Shown here: positions 1-5,928 of the stretch, one piece after another
Position numbering within the stretch: position 1 is the first letter of the stretch
How the letters are laid out: every line of letters begins with the position of its first letter
Source of the DNA: Coriobacteriaceae bacterium
Lineage (GTDB): Bacteria > Actinomycetota > Coriobacteriia > Coriobacteriales > Coriobacteriaceae
Assembly (NCBI GenBank): GCA_902363875.1
Contig: CABJBO010000030.1
Span: forward strand, 1 to 23,035
Length of the DNA stretch: 23,035 nucleotides
Direction of reading: 5' to 3'
Position numbers and translations under genes: made by a program
Notes under the pieces: model-generated
What the model was told of the DNA's origin: nothing
Seen by the model: only the letters and a program-made list of their open reading frames with translations
Databases searched by the model: none

Positions 1-4
1 GGCG

Positions 5-26
5 GAGGCGGGGCATGCCCCGCCTC
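5..26. repeat. Perfect 22-bp GC-rich palindrome
   Basis: The arm GAGGCGGGGCA is followed directly by its exact reverse complement. It could be the stem of a terminator for a gene left of the window, but there is no T-run on the right (ttacacc follows), and the left flank is cut off by the window edge. The role is unassigned. Confidence 0.55.
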
Positions 27-87
27 TTACACCACATCTCTGCGCGCTACCCGAACCGACTCCCCTGAAACCTATTTGATAGCCCCT

Positions 88-337
88 TCCAGAGCCCGTG
101 GGCAAAAAATGGCAAATATGAGTACTGTTACTTTTATGTGAACATCCAAAACGACCCAAAACACCGCTCTTGTAGCTTGTATGCACCTCCACATTGCTCA
201 ATCAGCTCTGTATCAGGCTTATATGTACTAGCGCTAATGAACATATTTACTTTTATGTCCATTATTTTGTGGGAGCAATATGGCACTACAGCAGCAACAG
301 TACTCATATTTGGCATTTTTTGCCCACAGGGTCTGGA
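88..337. mobile_element. MITE-like element with 42-nt terminal inverted repeats
   Basis: Bases 88-129 match the reverse complement of 296-337 at 39 of 42 positions without gaps (mismatches at 94, 97 and 112). The arms contain GTGGGCAAAAAATG at one end and its complement at the other. The 166-bp centre is AT-richer than the surroundings and carries ACTTTTATGT twice (130-139 and 249-258). No transposase is encoded. The short open frames crossing it on both strands have no ribosome binding site or recognisable domain. The size and ends suggest a non-autonomous transposable element, or alternatively a large folded RNA. No clear target-site duplication is visible. Confidence 0.55.
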
Positions 338-390
338 GAACACCAAAGATTTGGCAATGCCAGCGAACAAACCGCGCCCTGGTGCAAGGA

Positions 391-457
391 GTGTCCCCAA
401 CTGCCGGCACAAAAGGAACGTCCCCAAGTGCCACCTTTAAACAAGAACGTCCCCAAC
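391..457. repeat. Three short direct repeats (GTCCCCAA)
   Basis: GTCCCCAA occurs at 393, 420 and 449, the first two followed by STGCC. The spacing is 27 and 29 bases. The stretch lies between the MITE-like element and the end of the DAHP synthase gene, in a region of about 600 bases where I see no gene. Such GTCCCC-containing motifs can be remnants of REP-like or transposon-associated repeats; that is inference only. Confidence 0.4.
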
Positions 458-600
458 GACTACATCGATGTTTTTGAAACGACAGCGAGCGGGTCGCATT
501 TGAGACAAGGTGACGTGAAACGAAAGGGCGCTGACCTTCTGGTCGCGCCCTTGAAGTTGAACGTCAGATTGTCCAAATGCGGCCCGCGCAGCGTCGAGCC

Positions 601-628
601 GTTACGCGGTTTGGTAAAACCGCGTAAC
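601..628. terminator. 12-bp perfect hairpin at the end of the DAHP synthase gene
   Basis: GTTACGCGGTTT (601-612) pairs perfectly with 617-628 across a GGTA loop. The stem ends on the first base of the DAHP synthase stop codon. Read on the minus strand, no U-tract follows, so it is either a factor-dependent or weak terminator or an RNA-stabilising 3' stem. Confidence 0.5.
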
Positions 629-1659
629 TAAACCCGCTCCGCGATCTCGTGGATGAGGTAGTCGGTCTTTTCCCAGCCCAAGCACGGGTCGGTGATCGAC
701 TTGCCAAAGACGCCGCCATCAACCGGCTGATTGCCGTCCTCAAGGTAAGACTCGATCATAAAGCCCTTGACCAGCTTGGAGATGGACTCGTTGCGGCGGC
801 AGCTGTCGAGCACCTCCTTGCAAATGCGGTGCTGCTCCAGCGGGCGCTTGCCCGAGTTGTCGTGGTTGCAGTCGATAACCACCGCCGGGTTGGCGTAACC
901 GGCGTGCTCGGTGTAGCGCTCGGCCAGACGCTCCAGGTGCTCGTAGTGGTAATTGGGGTAGGTACGACCGTCGAGGCCGATGTAGCCGCGCATGACGGCA
1001 TGCGCGAGCGGGTTGCCGTCGCACTCGACCTCCCAGTTGCGGAAGATAAAGCTCTGATGCGCCTGGGCGGCGTAGATGGAATTGAGCATGACGGTGGTGG
1101 AACCGGCAGTGGGGTTCTTCATACCCACCGGCACCGAAATGCCACTCGACACCAGGCGATGCTCCTGGTTTTCGACCGAGCGCGCACCCACGGCGACGTA
1201 GCTCAACAGGTCGACGAGGTACTGGTAGTTGGACGGGTAGAGCATCTCGTCGGCAGTGAAGAAGCCAGTCTCCTCGATGACGCGCAGGTGCATGTGGCGG
1301 ATGGCCTTAACGCCCTCGAGCAGGTCATCGGGCGCCTCGGGGTCGGGGTTGTGCAGCAGGCCCTTGTAGCCAGTGCCCTTAGTACGCGGCTTGTTGGTGT
1401 AGACGCGCGGAATGATGATGAGCTTGTCCTTGACCTCCTCGGCGGTTTTGGCCAGGCGGTTCATGTACTCGAGGACCGAGTCCTCGCGGTCGGCAGAGCA
1501 CGGTCCGATGATGAGCACCTTGCGCGCGTCCTCGCCGGTAAAGACCTTGGCGACCTCGGCGTCGAATGCCTGCTTCTTAGCGGTAAGCTCGGCGGAAAGC
1601 GGCATTTCCTCGCGGATCTCCATGGGGATCGGCAGCCTGCGTTTAAATTCCATGGCCAT
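628..1659 (-). CDS. aroF: 3-deoxy-7-phosphoheptulonate (DAHP) synthase, class I
   Basis: This cytoplasmic enzyme condenses phosphoenolpyruvate with erythrose 4-phosphate, the first step of the shikimate route to aromatic amino acids. The 343-residue product has the class I (AroF/G/H-type) signatures in order: GPCS near residue 52 with the metal-ligand Cys54, NKPRTKGTGYKG (89-100), GARSVENQEHR (158-168), DCNHDNS (263-269) and SITDPCLGW (321-329). The length is typical of the family. The start chosen is the ATG at 1659, six bases after a perfect AGGAGG (1666-1671). An in-frame ATG at 1674 lies upstream of that site, and another six bases downstream gives a longer spacing. A promoter-like pair lies just upstream. 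The gene stands alone on the minus strand. Which aromatic amino acid inhibits it cannot be told from the sequence, so the symbol stands for the class rather than a specific isozyme. Confidence 0.95.
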   Translation of the reverse strand: MAMEFKRRLPIPMEIREEMPLSAELTAKKQAFDAEVAKVFTGEDARKVLIIGPCSADREDSVLEYMNRLAKTAEEVKDKLIIIPRVYTNKPRTKGTGYKGLLHNPDPEAPDDLLEGVKAIRHMHLRVIEETGFFTADEMLYPSNYQYLVDLLSYVAVGARSVENQEHRLVSSGISVPVGMKNPTAGSTTVMLNSIYAAQAHQSFIFRNWEVECDGNPLAHAVMRGYIGLDGRTYPNYHYEHLERLAERYTEHAGYANPAVVIDCNHDNSGKRPLEQHRICKEVLDSCRRNESISKLVKGFMIESYLEDGNQPVDGGVFGKSITDPCLGWEKTDYLIHEIAERV

Positions 1660-1712
1660 GCGGGGCCTCCTCAATCAATTGATGGCAACGAGAACATTGT
1701 CGAATGCTCGGC

Positions 1713-1741
1713 ATTATCCGCTGTCGCACGCTAAAGTGCAA
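1713..1741 (-). promoter_or_regulatory. Probable sigma-70-type promoter of the DAHP synthase gene
   Basis: On the minus strand a -35-like TTGCAC (1741-1736) is followed after exactly 17 bases by GATAAT (1718-1713), five of six bases matching the -10 consensus. Transcription would start near 1706 and give a leader of about 47 bases before the AGGAGG-led start. No trp-leader-like peptide or terminator/antiterminator fold is apparent in the leader. Confidence 0.55.
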
Positions 1742-1769
1742 GCACAACCAGCCAAAAAGGGAATGGATA

Positions 1770-1893
1770 ACGAGCGAGGATTTTCGGGCGCTTCCAACGA
1801 GAGTGGATAATCTCCCGTTTTTGACCTATGTTCGCGCTAAAAGTGGGAGATTATCCACTCTCATCGAGCAAGCGTCCGAAAATCCTCGCTCGT
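1770..1893. repeat. Two-tier 124-nt palindromic element
   Basis: The outer arms 1770-1793 and 1870-1893 match at 23 of 24 positions. The inner arms GAGAGTGGATAATCTCCC (1799-1816) and 1845-1862 match perfectly over 18. The internal loops are 5 and 7 bases and the terminal loop is 28 bases. The element fills the space between the divergent DAHP synthase and acetyltransferase genes, upstream of both. It has no T-run expected of a terminator. It could be a palindromic mobile repeat, a protein-binding site or a structured RNA. The nearest coding start (2010) is over 110 bases away. Confidence 0.7.
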
Positions 1894-2009
1894 GGCCCCT
1901 TTTCCTCCGTCCCCGAGAGATCGAAGCTCGTCTGCCGAATGGTTGCTGCGACGGCGGTGCGCCCATGTCACACTCAGAGGTGGCCTGACCCAACTTGGAA
2001 GGAGCCTCC

Positions 2010-2660
2010 ATGAGCCTTGACAACGTAACCCTGCGCGCCGCCACGCTCGACGACCTGGATGGTATCGCCGCCATCTACAACCGGCTGTGGTGCAACACGC
2101 TACGCAACCGCGGCGACGTCGAAGCTGCCGATTTCTGCGCGCGCTTCAACATTGCCATGCAGCTGCAGCGCTCCCCTATCGCGCTCGTTGCCGAAGCTGA
2201 AGGCCGCATCATCGCCGCTTGCTGCATCGGCATCTTCGAAGACGGCAAGCCGCGTACCAACCCCACGTGGGTACCCTGCTACGACGAGATGTTCGCCCAG
2301 GCAACCGAGATGGCAAAGACCGCCGATGCCAAACTCGAGGGCTCGCTCTTTGGCGACAGTCGCGAAAAGGCCACGGCCGATCGCTTTGCCGCCACGGGCA
2401 ACGAGTATGCCCAGGGCCAGCTCAACCTGATCATCATTGTGCCCGAGTGGCAGGGCAAGGGACTCGGCCGCGAGCTCATCGACCTTGCGCGCGCCGAACT
2501 CGCCAAAGCCGGGTGCACCAAGTTCTTCCTGATGAGCGACTGCAACTCTGACTGGCAGTTCTACGAGCGCCTCAACATGAAACGCATCCTGGAGGATCAC
2601 AGCCAAGACACCGGCGACGGCTTTATCGTCTACATGTACGGAGGCGACACGCAGGATTAG
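2010..2660 (+). CDS. GNAT-family N-acetyltransferase
   Basis: The 216-residue cytoplasmic protein is predicted to transfer an acetyl group from acetyl-CoA to an unknown amine. The N-terminal strand and helix TLRAATLDDLDGIAAIYN (7-24) is typical of GNAT proteins. Acetyl-CoA-binding motif A is LIIIVPEWQGKGLGRELIDL (140-159), with the Q-x-x-G-x-G-type loop QGKGLG at 148-153. The segment SDWQFYERLNMKR (180-192) corresponds to motif B. The middle part (about 75-135) is longer than in minimal GNATs and probably forms the acceptor site. The ATG at 2010 is preceded by GGAAGGAG at a good distance; a TTG 15 bases upstream overlaps this site and is unlikely to be used. It is monocistronic and converges on the ATPase gene, with a repeat-borne terminator after it. 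The substrate is unknown. Confidence 0.88.
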   Translation: MSLDNVTLRAATLDDLDGIAAIYNRLWCNTLRNRGDVEAADFCARFNIAMQLQRSPIALVAEAEGRIIAACCIGIFEDGKPRTNPTWVPCYDEMFAQATEMAKTADAKLEGSLFGDSREKATADRFAATGNEYAQGQLNLIIIVPEWQGKGLGRELIDLARAELAKAGCTKFFLMSDCNSDWQFYERLNMKRILEDHSQDTGDGFIVYMYGGDTQD

Positions 2661-2726
2661 CCTGAGTGCCGCCTCATGGGCTTTCTCCAAAACAGCCCAA
2701 ACCAATCAGCCACGCCAAAAGGGACA

Positions 2727-2762
2727 TGCCAAAAAGGGACAGGTTTATTTTGGCAGGTTTTA
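2727..2762 (+). terminator. Probable terminator of the acetyltransferase gene
   Basis: TGCCAAAA (2727-2734) pairs with TTTTGGCA (2748-2755), followed by GGTTTTAT. The hairpin forms the first part of repeat copy A and lies 66 bases after the acetyltransferase stop codon. Confidence 0.55.
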
Positions 2763-2974
2763 TCTGGGCGAACGCCAACCGCCGCGAGGGGAGCTACTTG
2801 CCCTTGCGGCGGCCTTCTCGCCGAAAAACCAAGTGAGTAGACCTTTTGCAGGAGGCCGAGCACACTCCAAAACGCCACAGCTCTGACCTGCGGTTTTATT
2901 TAGCGTTTGTCGCGGTGTGCTCGACAGATCCCAAAAAAGCCTACTCACTTGCATCTGAGGCGCACCGGATCGGC

Positions 2975-3012
2975 AAAAAACCGCCGCGAAAGGGGTCCGG
3001 ACCCTTCGCGGC
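2975..3012 (-). terminator. Rho-independent terminator of the DUF4143 ATPase gene
   Basis: Read on the minus strand, GCCGCGAA (3012-3005) pairs with the complement at 2983-2990, and an inner GGGTCC/GGACCC pairing tightens the stem. A run of six T follows directly (2980-2975). It lies 22 bases after the ATPase stop codon and is the last part of repeat copy A. Confidence 0.75.
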
Positions 3013-3034
3013 AGTTGTTAATACGCCGAACTTG

Positions 3035-4204
3035 TTATCGCAAAAGCCAATCACGCGCCGAGACCACGCTACAGTCTTTCGACTCATACGTTGAATCCAC
3101 GCGGGCCACAACATAGCGCGCATCTTTTGCAATGTCGATCTCATCGCATACAGCCTGTAAATGGCGGGCGTACTTATCGTGATACGTTCTGGATGATTTT
3201 ATTTCGATAGCCTTGGGACTCCCTGAGTTTGTACAGTCGAGCAAATCGATTTCACGCTTGCTGTCGTCCCTATAGAAATACAGCTCGGGATTCTCGCCCA
3301 CGTTGAGATGGCTCTTCGCCGTTTCGGAAACGATGAGGTTTTCGAAAACGGCCCCCAGATAAGGGCTCTCCAATAGTTGCTCCAGTGATCCAATTTTGAG
3401 CAAGTAGCAGAGCAGCCCCGTGTCGTAAAAATAGAGCTTGGGCGTTTTAGTTAGACGCTTCTTGGCATTTGCATAATAGGGCTGCAGCGAAAACGTCAGG
3501 TAGCTCTGCTCCAGGATGGACAACCAGCTTTTAATGGTCGATACGCTCACGCCCGTATCTCGAGAAAGCGAGGATATATTGATGAGGGCACCGACGCTCT
3601 GAGCAATTATGGACAGAAACTTATGAAACTCCGCCTTATTGCGCACATCAAGCAAGCCCACAACATCGCGCTCAACATAGGTATCGATATAGCTGGGGAA
3701 ATAAACCGAGGACGGCATTCCGGCGGAACGCAGGCGAGGGTATCCCCCTTCGAGCGCGAACAAATCCACTTCCAGCTGCCCCTGCTGGCCCCTCTCCGCT
3801 TCTCGAAACGATAATGGCAGCAATTTTAAGATCCCGACTCGCCCGGCAAGAGACTGCCCGATGCTTTTCATCATCAGAAAGTTTTGCGAGCCTGTAAGGA
3901 TGTATTGACCGGCGTCTCCCCGCTCATCCGAAACAACCTGGATCATTGAAAACAAATCCGGCGCGTATTGCGCCTCATCGATGATGAGTCCGCCCTTTCG
4001 GTTGCGGATAAAACTCACCGGATCCTCCAAGGCCGCGCGCCTCGTTTGAGGGTCCTCAAGCGTGACGTAGGAATAGTCGGGAAAGGCATGCCGAACCAGC
4101 GTAGACTTACCACTCTGCCTAGGCCCTGTCAACGACACAACAGGAAACCAGCCTGCCATGCGAATGAGCAACTCATGCAAATCCCTGTTAATGAACTCAG
4201 CCAT
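3035..4204 (-). CDS. AAA-type ATPase with DUF4143 C-terminal domain
   Basis: The 389-residue protein belongs to the large COG1373-like family of solitary ATPases of unknown role. The N-terminal ATPase domain has Walker A GPRQSGKST (27-35), Walker B GGLIIDEAQ (71-79) and a sensor-like ILTGSQN (102-108). A helix-turn-helix-like stretch follows (INISSLSRDTGVSVSTIKSW). The C-terminal DUF4143 part ends with a pattern resembling a PD-(D/E)xK nuclease fold (REIDLLD ... AIEIKSS); whether it cuts DNA is unknown. The start taken is the ATG at 4204, seven bases after an AAGGGG site; an upstream ATG at 4279 lies inside tandem repeats and lacks a binding site. Base composition looks less GC-rich than the neighbours, suggesting acquisition. 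It has its own terminator and no partner gene. Family members are sometimes speculated to act in defence or toxin-like systems; nothing here proves that. Confidence 0.85.
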   Translation of the reverse strand: MAEFINRDLHELLIRMAGWFPVVSLTGPRQSGKSTLVRHAFPDYSYVTLEDPQTRRAALEDPVSFIRNRKGGLIIDEAQYAPDLFSMIQVVSDERGDAGQYILTGSQNFLMMKSIGQSLAGRVGILKLLPLSFREAERGQQGQLEVDLFALEGGYPRLRSAGMPSSVYFPSYIDTYVERDVVGLLDVRNKAEFHKFLSIIAQSVGALINISSLSRDTGVSVSTIKSWLSILEQSYLTFSLQPYYANAKKRLTKTPKLYFYDTGLLCYLLKIGSLEQLLESPYLGAVFENLIVSETAKSHLNVGENPELYFYRDDSKREIDLLDCTNSGSPKAIEIKSSRTYHDKYARHLQAVCDEIDIAKDARYVVARVDSTYESKDCSVVSARDWLLR

Positions 4205-4230
4205 ATCAACGCCCCTTATTACGCTGTTAC

Positions 4231-4320
4231 CATAATCGAATAGTTTCATTTGCCATAATCTTGCAGTAGTGTTTTCCATAATCTTGTAGTAGTGTTTTCC
4301 ACAATCTTATAGTAGCCCAG
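4231..4320. repeat. Tandem 23-bp repeats upstream of the DUF4143 ATPase
   Basis: Units starting at 4254 and 4277 differ at one base over 23, and a partial third unit starts at 4300. A diverged unit (4231-4253) sits nearest the gene and keeps the leading CATAATC. The array begins 26 bases before the ATPase start, exactly where its promoter should be. On the minus strand every full unit reads GAAAACACTACTRCAAGATT. It may be an operator array bound by the ATPase's own helix-turn-helix or by another factor. There are no spacers, so it is not CRISPR. Confidence 0.75.
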
Positions 4321-4370
4321 TTCAAAAACGTTATTTATAGAACCGAAATCTCAGACCCTAAATAACAATA

Positions 4371-4405
4371 GCCACCACAATGGGAACTGTCCCCATTGTG
4401 GTGGC
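4371..4405. terminator. 14-bp perfect hairpin downstream of the MATE gene
   Basis: GCCACCACAATGGG (4371-4384) pairs perfectly with 4392-4405 around a 7-base loop. Read on the minus strand it is followed by TATTGTTATTTA, so it could end the MATE transcript 50 bases past its stop. The loop contains the GGGA(A)C...GTCCCC pattern also seen elsewhere in the window's repeats. Confidence 0.55.
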
Positions 4406-4455
4406 TTGCAGGCGAGTTGACTTATTCGACTATCGCGGGCCGGCCGTGTCCGAGT

Positions 4456-5832
4456 CTAGAGCGTGGCAAGTCGCTTGGATTCGCGGACGGTGAGGGCGAT
4501 GGAGATAAGACCAGTGATGGCGTCAGCCGCCACCAAGGCAAACCAGACACCCTGAACGCCCATCATGTTGCCAAGCAGGTACATAAGCGGCACGGAGCAG
4601 ATCACGTAGCGGAGCAGACCGGTGAACGTGGCGATACCCACCTTCTCAACCGCCTGGAAGTACATCGACATGGTCATGGCCAGGTAACCAAGGGCCACGG
4701 CGAGCACCACGATGCGCGTTGCGGACGCGGCAACCTCAACAAGCTCGGGGTCACTGCCAGCAAAGAACGCGCAGACCGGCGTGGCAGCGAGCCACAGCGC
4801 AATGGTCACGAGCGCAAGCGTCACGACCTGGTACTTAAGCGTGCAAGAGAGCGTTTCCTTGAGGCGCGTCCACGCCTTGGCGCCGGCGTTGAAGGCGGCA
4901 ATGGGCTGCAGGCCGTACGAGAAGCACTGGGCGACCATCATGGTTATGTAGAGGATATAGCCGTTGATCACACCAAAGGCCGCGATGTAGAGCGAACCCA
5001 TGTCGCCGCCGAGCTGGCCAAGCAACGAGTTGGCAACGGTGTTGAAGATGAACGTGGCAGCTTGCACCAAAAAGAACGGGAAACCAATCTTGATGATCTG
5101 GCCGCAGATGGCCATGTCGAGTTTGAGGTCGGCGACACTGATCTGGAGCTGCGACTTCTTACCGCCGATGAACCAGAAGATACCGATGGCCCAGATACCG
5201 ATGGAAAGACCGTAGTACACGCCAGCTCCCATAACGCCAAGCTTGAGCACAAACGTGGAAAGCGCAAGCCAGCAGATAGCGACGATGGCAGACACGGTCA
5301 TGAGGTTGGCCTGGATCTGAACCTTCTCGTCCACACGCATGACGGCGGTGACCATCTGACCAATGACCGTGAGCGGCAGCAGCACGGAGAAGGTGCGCAC
5401 GCCGGCAACGGTATCGGCCATGATGTCGGGCGTGGCGCCGAAGAATGCGCAGATGGGCTCGGTAAACACAGCCATCACCACAGCAAGCAGCACACTCACA
5501 ATCGTGGTAAGCCAAAAGCCCTGGCTAAACGCCTTGCTGGCGCCCTTAATGTCGCCGGCACCCAAAAGGTTGCCCACCACGGCGGGCACGCCGGTGCCAA
5601 ACAGGTTGCCAAAGGCCAGGTTAATGTACTCGACCGACATGATGATCGAGACACAGGCCAGGCCGTGTGCACCCAGGCCCCAACCCATCACGAGGCCCTC
5701 AAGGACCACCATGATAATCTGGGCGAGCATACCCTGGCCGGTGATGATGGTGTACTTGCGCACCAGGCCGGGAATCGGCTGCGAGGCAAGCTCACGCTCC
5801 TCCTCAACAGCGGCGGTTGCTTCTTCTGCCAT
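4456..5832 (-). CDS. MATE-family efflux transporter
   Basis: This 458-residue inner-membrane protein has about twelve hydrophobic segments in two halves and matches the MATE (NorM/DinF-like) fold. The first half shows the characteristic segment with NLFGTGVPAVVGNLLGAGD, and the second half repeats the pattern with GLQPIAAFNAGAKAW. Members export cationic drugs or metabolites using a Na+ or H+ gradient; the substrate cannot be told. The length is typical. The ATG at 5832 follows AAGGGGAG at four bases; an in-frame ATG 57 bases upstream lies in low-complexity DNA without a binding site. The gene follows the amidohydrolase gene on the same strand with a 96-base gap, so the two may share a transcript. 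A 14-bp hairpin lies downstream. Confidence 0.92.
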   Translation of the reverse strand: MAEEATAAVEEERELASQPIPGLVRKYTIITGQGMLAQIIMVVLEGLVMGWGLGAHGLACVSIIMSVEYINLAFGNLFGTGVPAVVGNLLGAGDIKGASKAFSQGFWLTTIVSVLLAVVMAVFTEPICAFFGATPDIMADTVAGVRTFSVLLPLTVIGQMVTAVMRVDEKVQIQANLMTVSAIVAICWLALSTFVLKLGVMGAGVYYGLSIGIWAIGIFWFIGGKKSQLQISVADLKLDMAICGQIIKIGFPFFLVQAATFIFNTVANSLLGQLGGDMGSLYIAAFGVINGYILYITMMVAQCFSYGLQPIAAFNAGAKAWTRLKETLSCTLKYQVVTLALVTIALWLAATPVCAFFAGSDPELVEVAASATRIVVLAVALGYLAMTMSMYFQAVEKVGIATFTGLLRYVICSVPLMYLLGNMMGVQGVWFALVAADAITGLISIALTVRESKRLATL

Positions 5833-5857
5833 TGTTCTCCCCTTTCCATGAGAGATT

Positions 5858-5883
5858 GATGAATGGATGAATGAATGGATGGG
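5858..5883. repeat. Short ATGAATGG tandem stretch
   Basis: The bases between the MATE start and the amidohydrolase stop contain overlapping 4-base and 8-base repeats of the form GAATGGAT/GAAT. It is probably replication slippage. It lies just upstream of the MATE ribosome binding site, so length variation could change spacing in the transcript, but no effect on the reading frame is expected. Confidence 0.5.
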
Positions 5884-5928
5884 CGGCACGCACAGGCTGC
5901 GGCACCGCCTAGCGATGCAGCAGCCCCG

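Larger units (their letters stand above)
2727..3019. repeat. Dispersed intergenic repeat, copy A
   Basis: This 293-bp block is repeated, with most positions conserved, at 16686-16981. Its parts in order are: a TGCCAAAA...TTTTGGCA hairpin; a CCGCCGCGAGGG hairpin (2779-2812, with one mismatch here); a core inverted repeat CAAGTGAGTAG (2830-2840) / CTACTCACTTG (2941-2951) enclosing a second inverted repeat CGAGCACAC / GTGTGCTCG and the motif CTCTGACCTGCGGTTTTAT (2881-2899); and a final GC-rich hairpin facing the other way. It lies between the convergent acetyltransferase and ATPase genes. No protein is encoded. Just before it, GCCAAAAGGGACA (2714-2726) is a near-copy of its first bases. Confidence 0.8.

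Noticed and set aside
194..631. Open frames of 97-145 codons around 134-631 on both strands
   Set aside because: They run through inverted-repeat ends and direct repeats, have no ribosome binding site and unnatural composition; the DNA is better explained as repeat elements.
649..1734. 361-codon open frame on the plus strand opposite DAHP synthase
   Set aside because: It is antisense to a certain gene, has low-complexity Val/Gly/Asp/His-rich translation, and shows no ribosome binding site or domain; it is a by-product of GC-rich codon bias.
2846..3116. Small plus-strand frames within repeat copy A
   Set aside because: They are encoded by palindromic repeat DNA and are not preserved in copy B.
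4231..4320. CRISPR array
   Set aside because: The 23-bp units abut each other without unique spacers and no cas gene is present; this is a plain tandem repeat.
4396..5859. 487-codon plus-strand frame opposite the MATE gene
   Set aside because: The translation is extremely His/Gly/Asp-rich and hydrophilic, the mirror of a membrane protein; antisense shadow.
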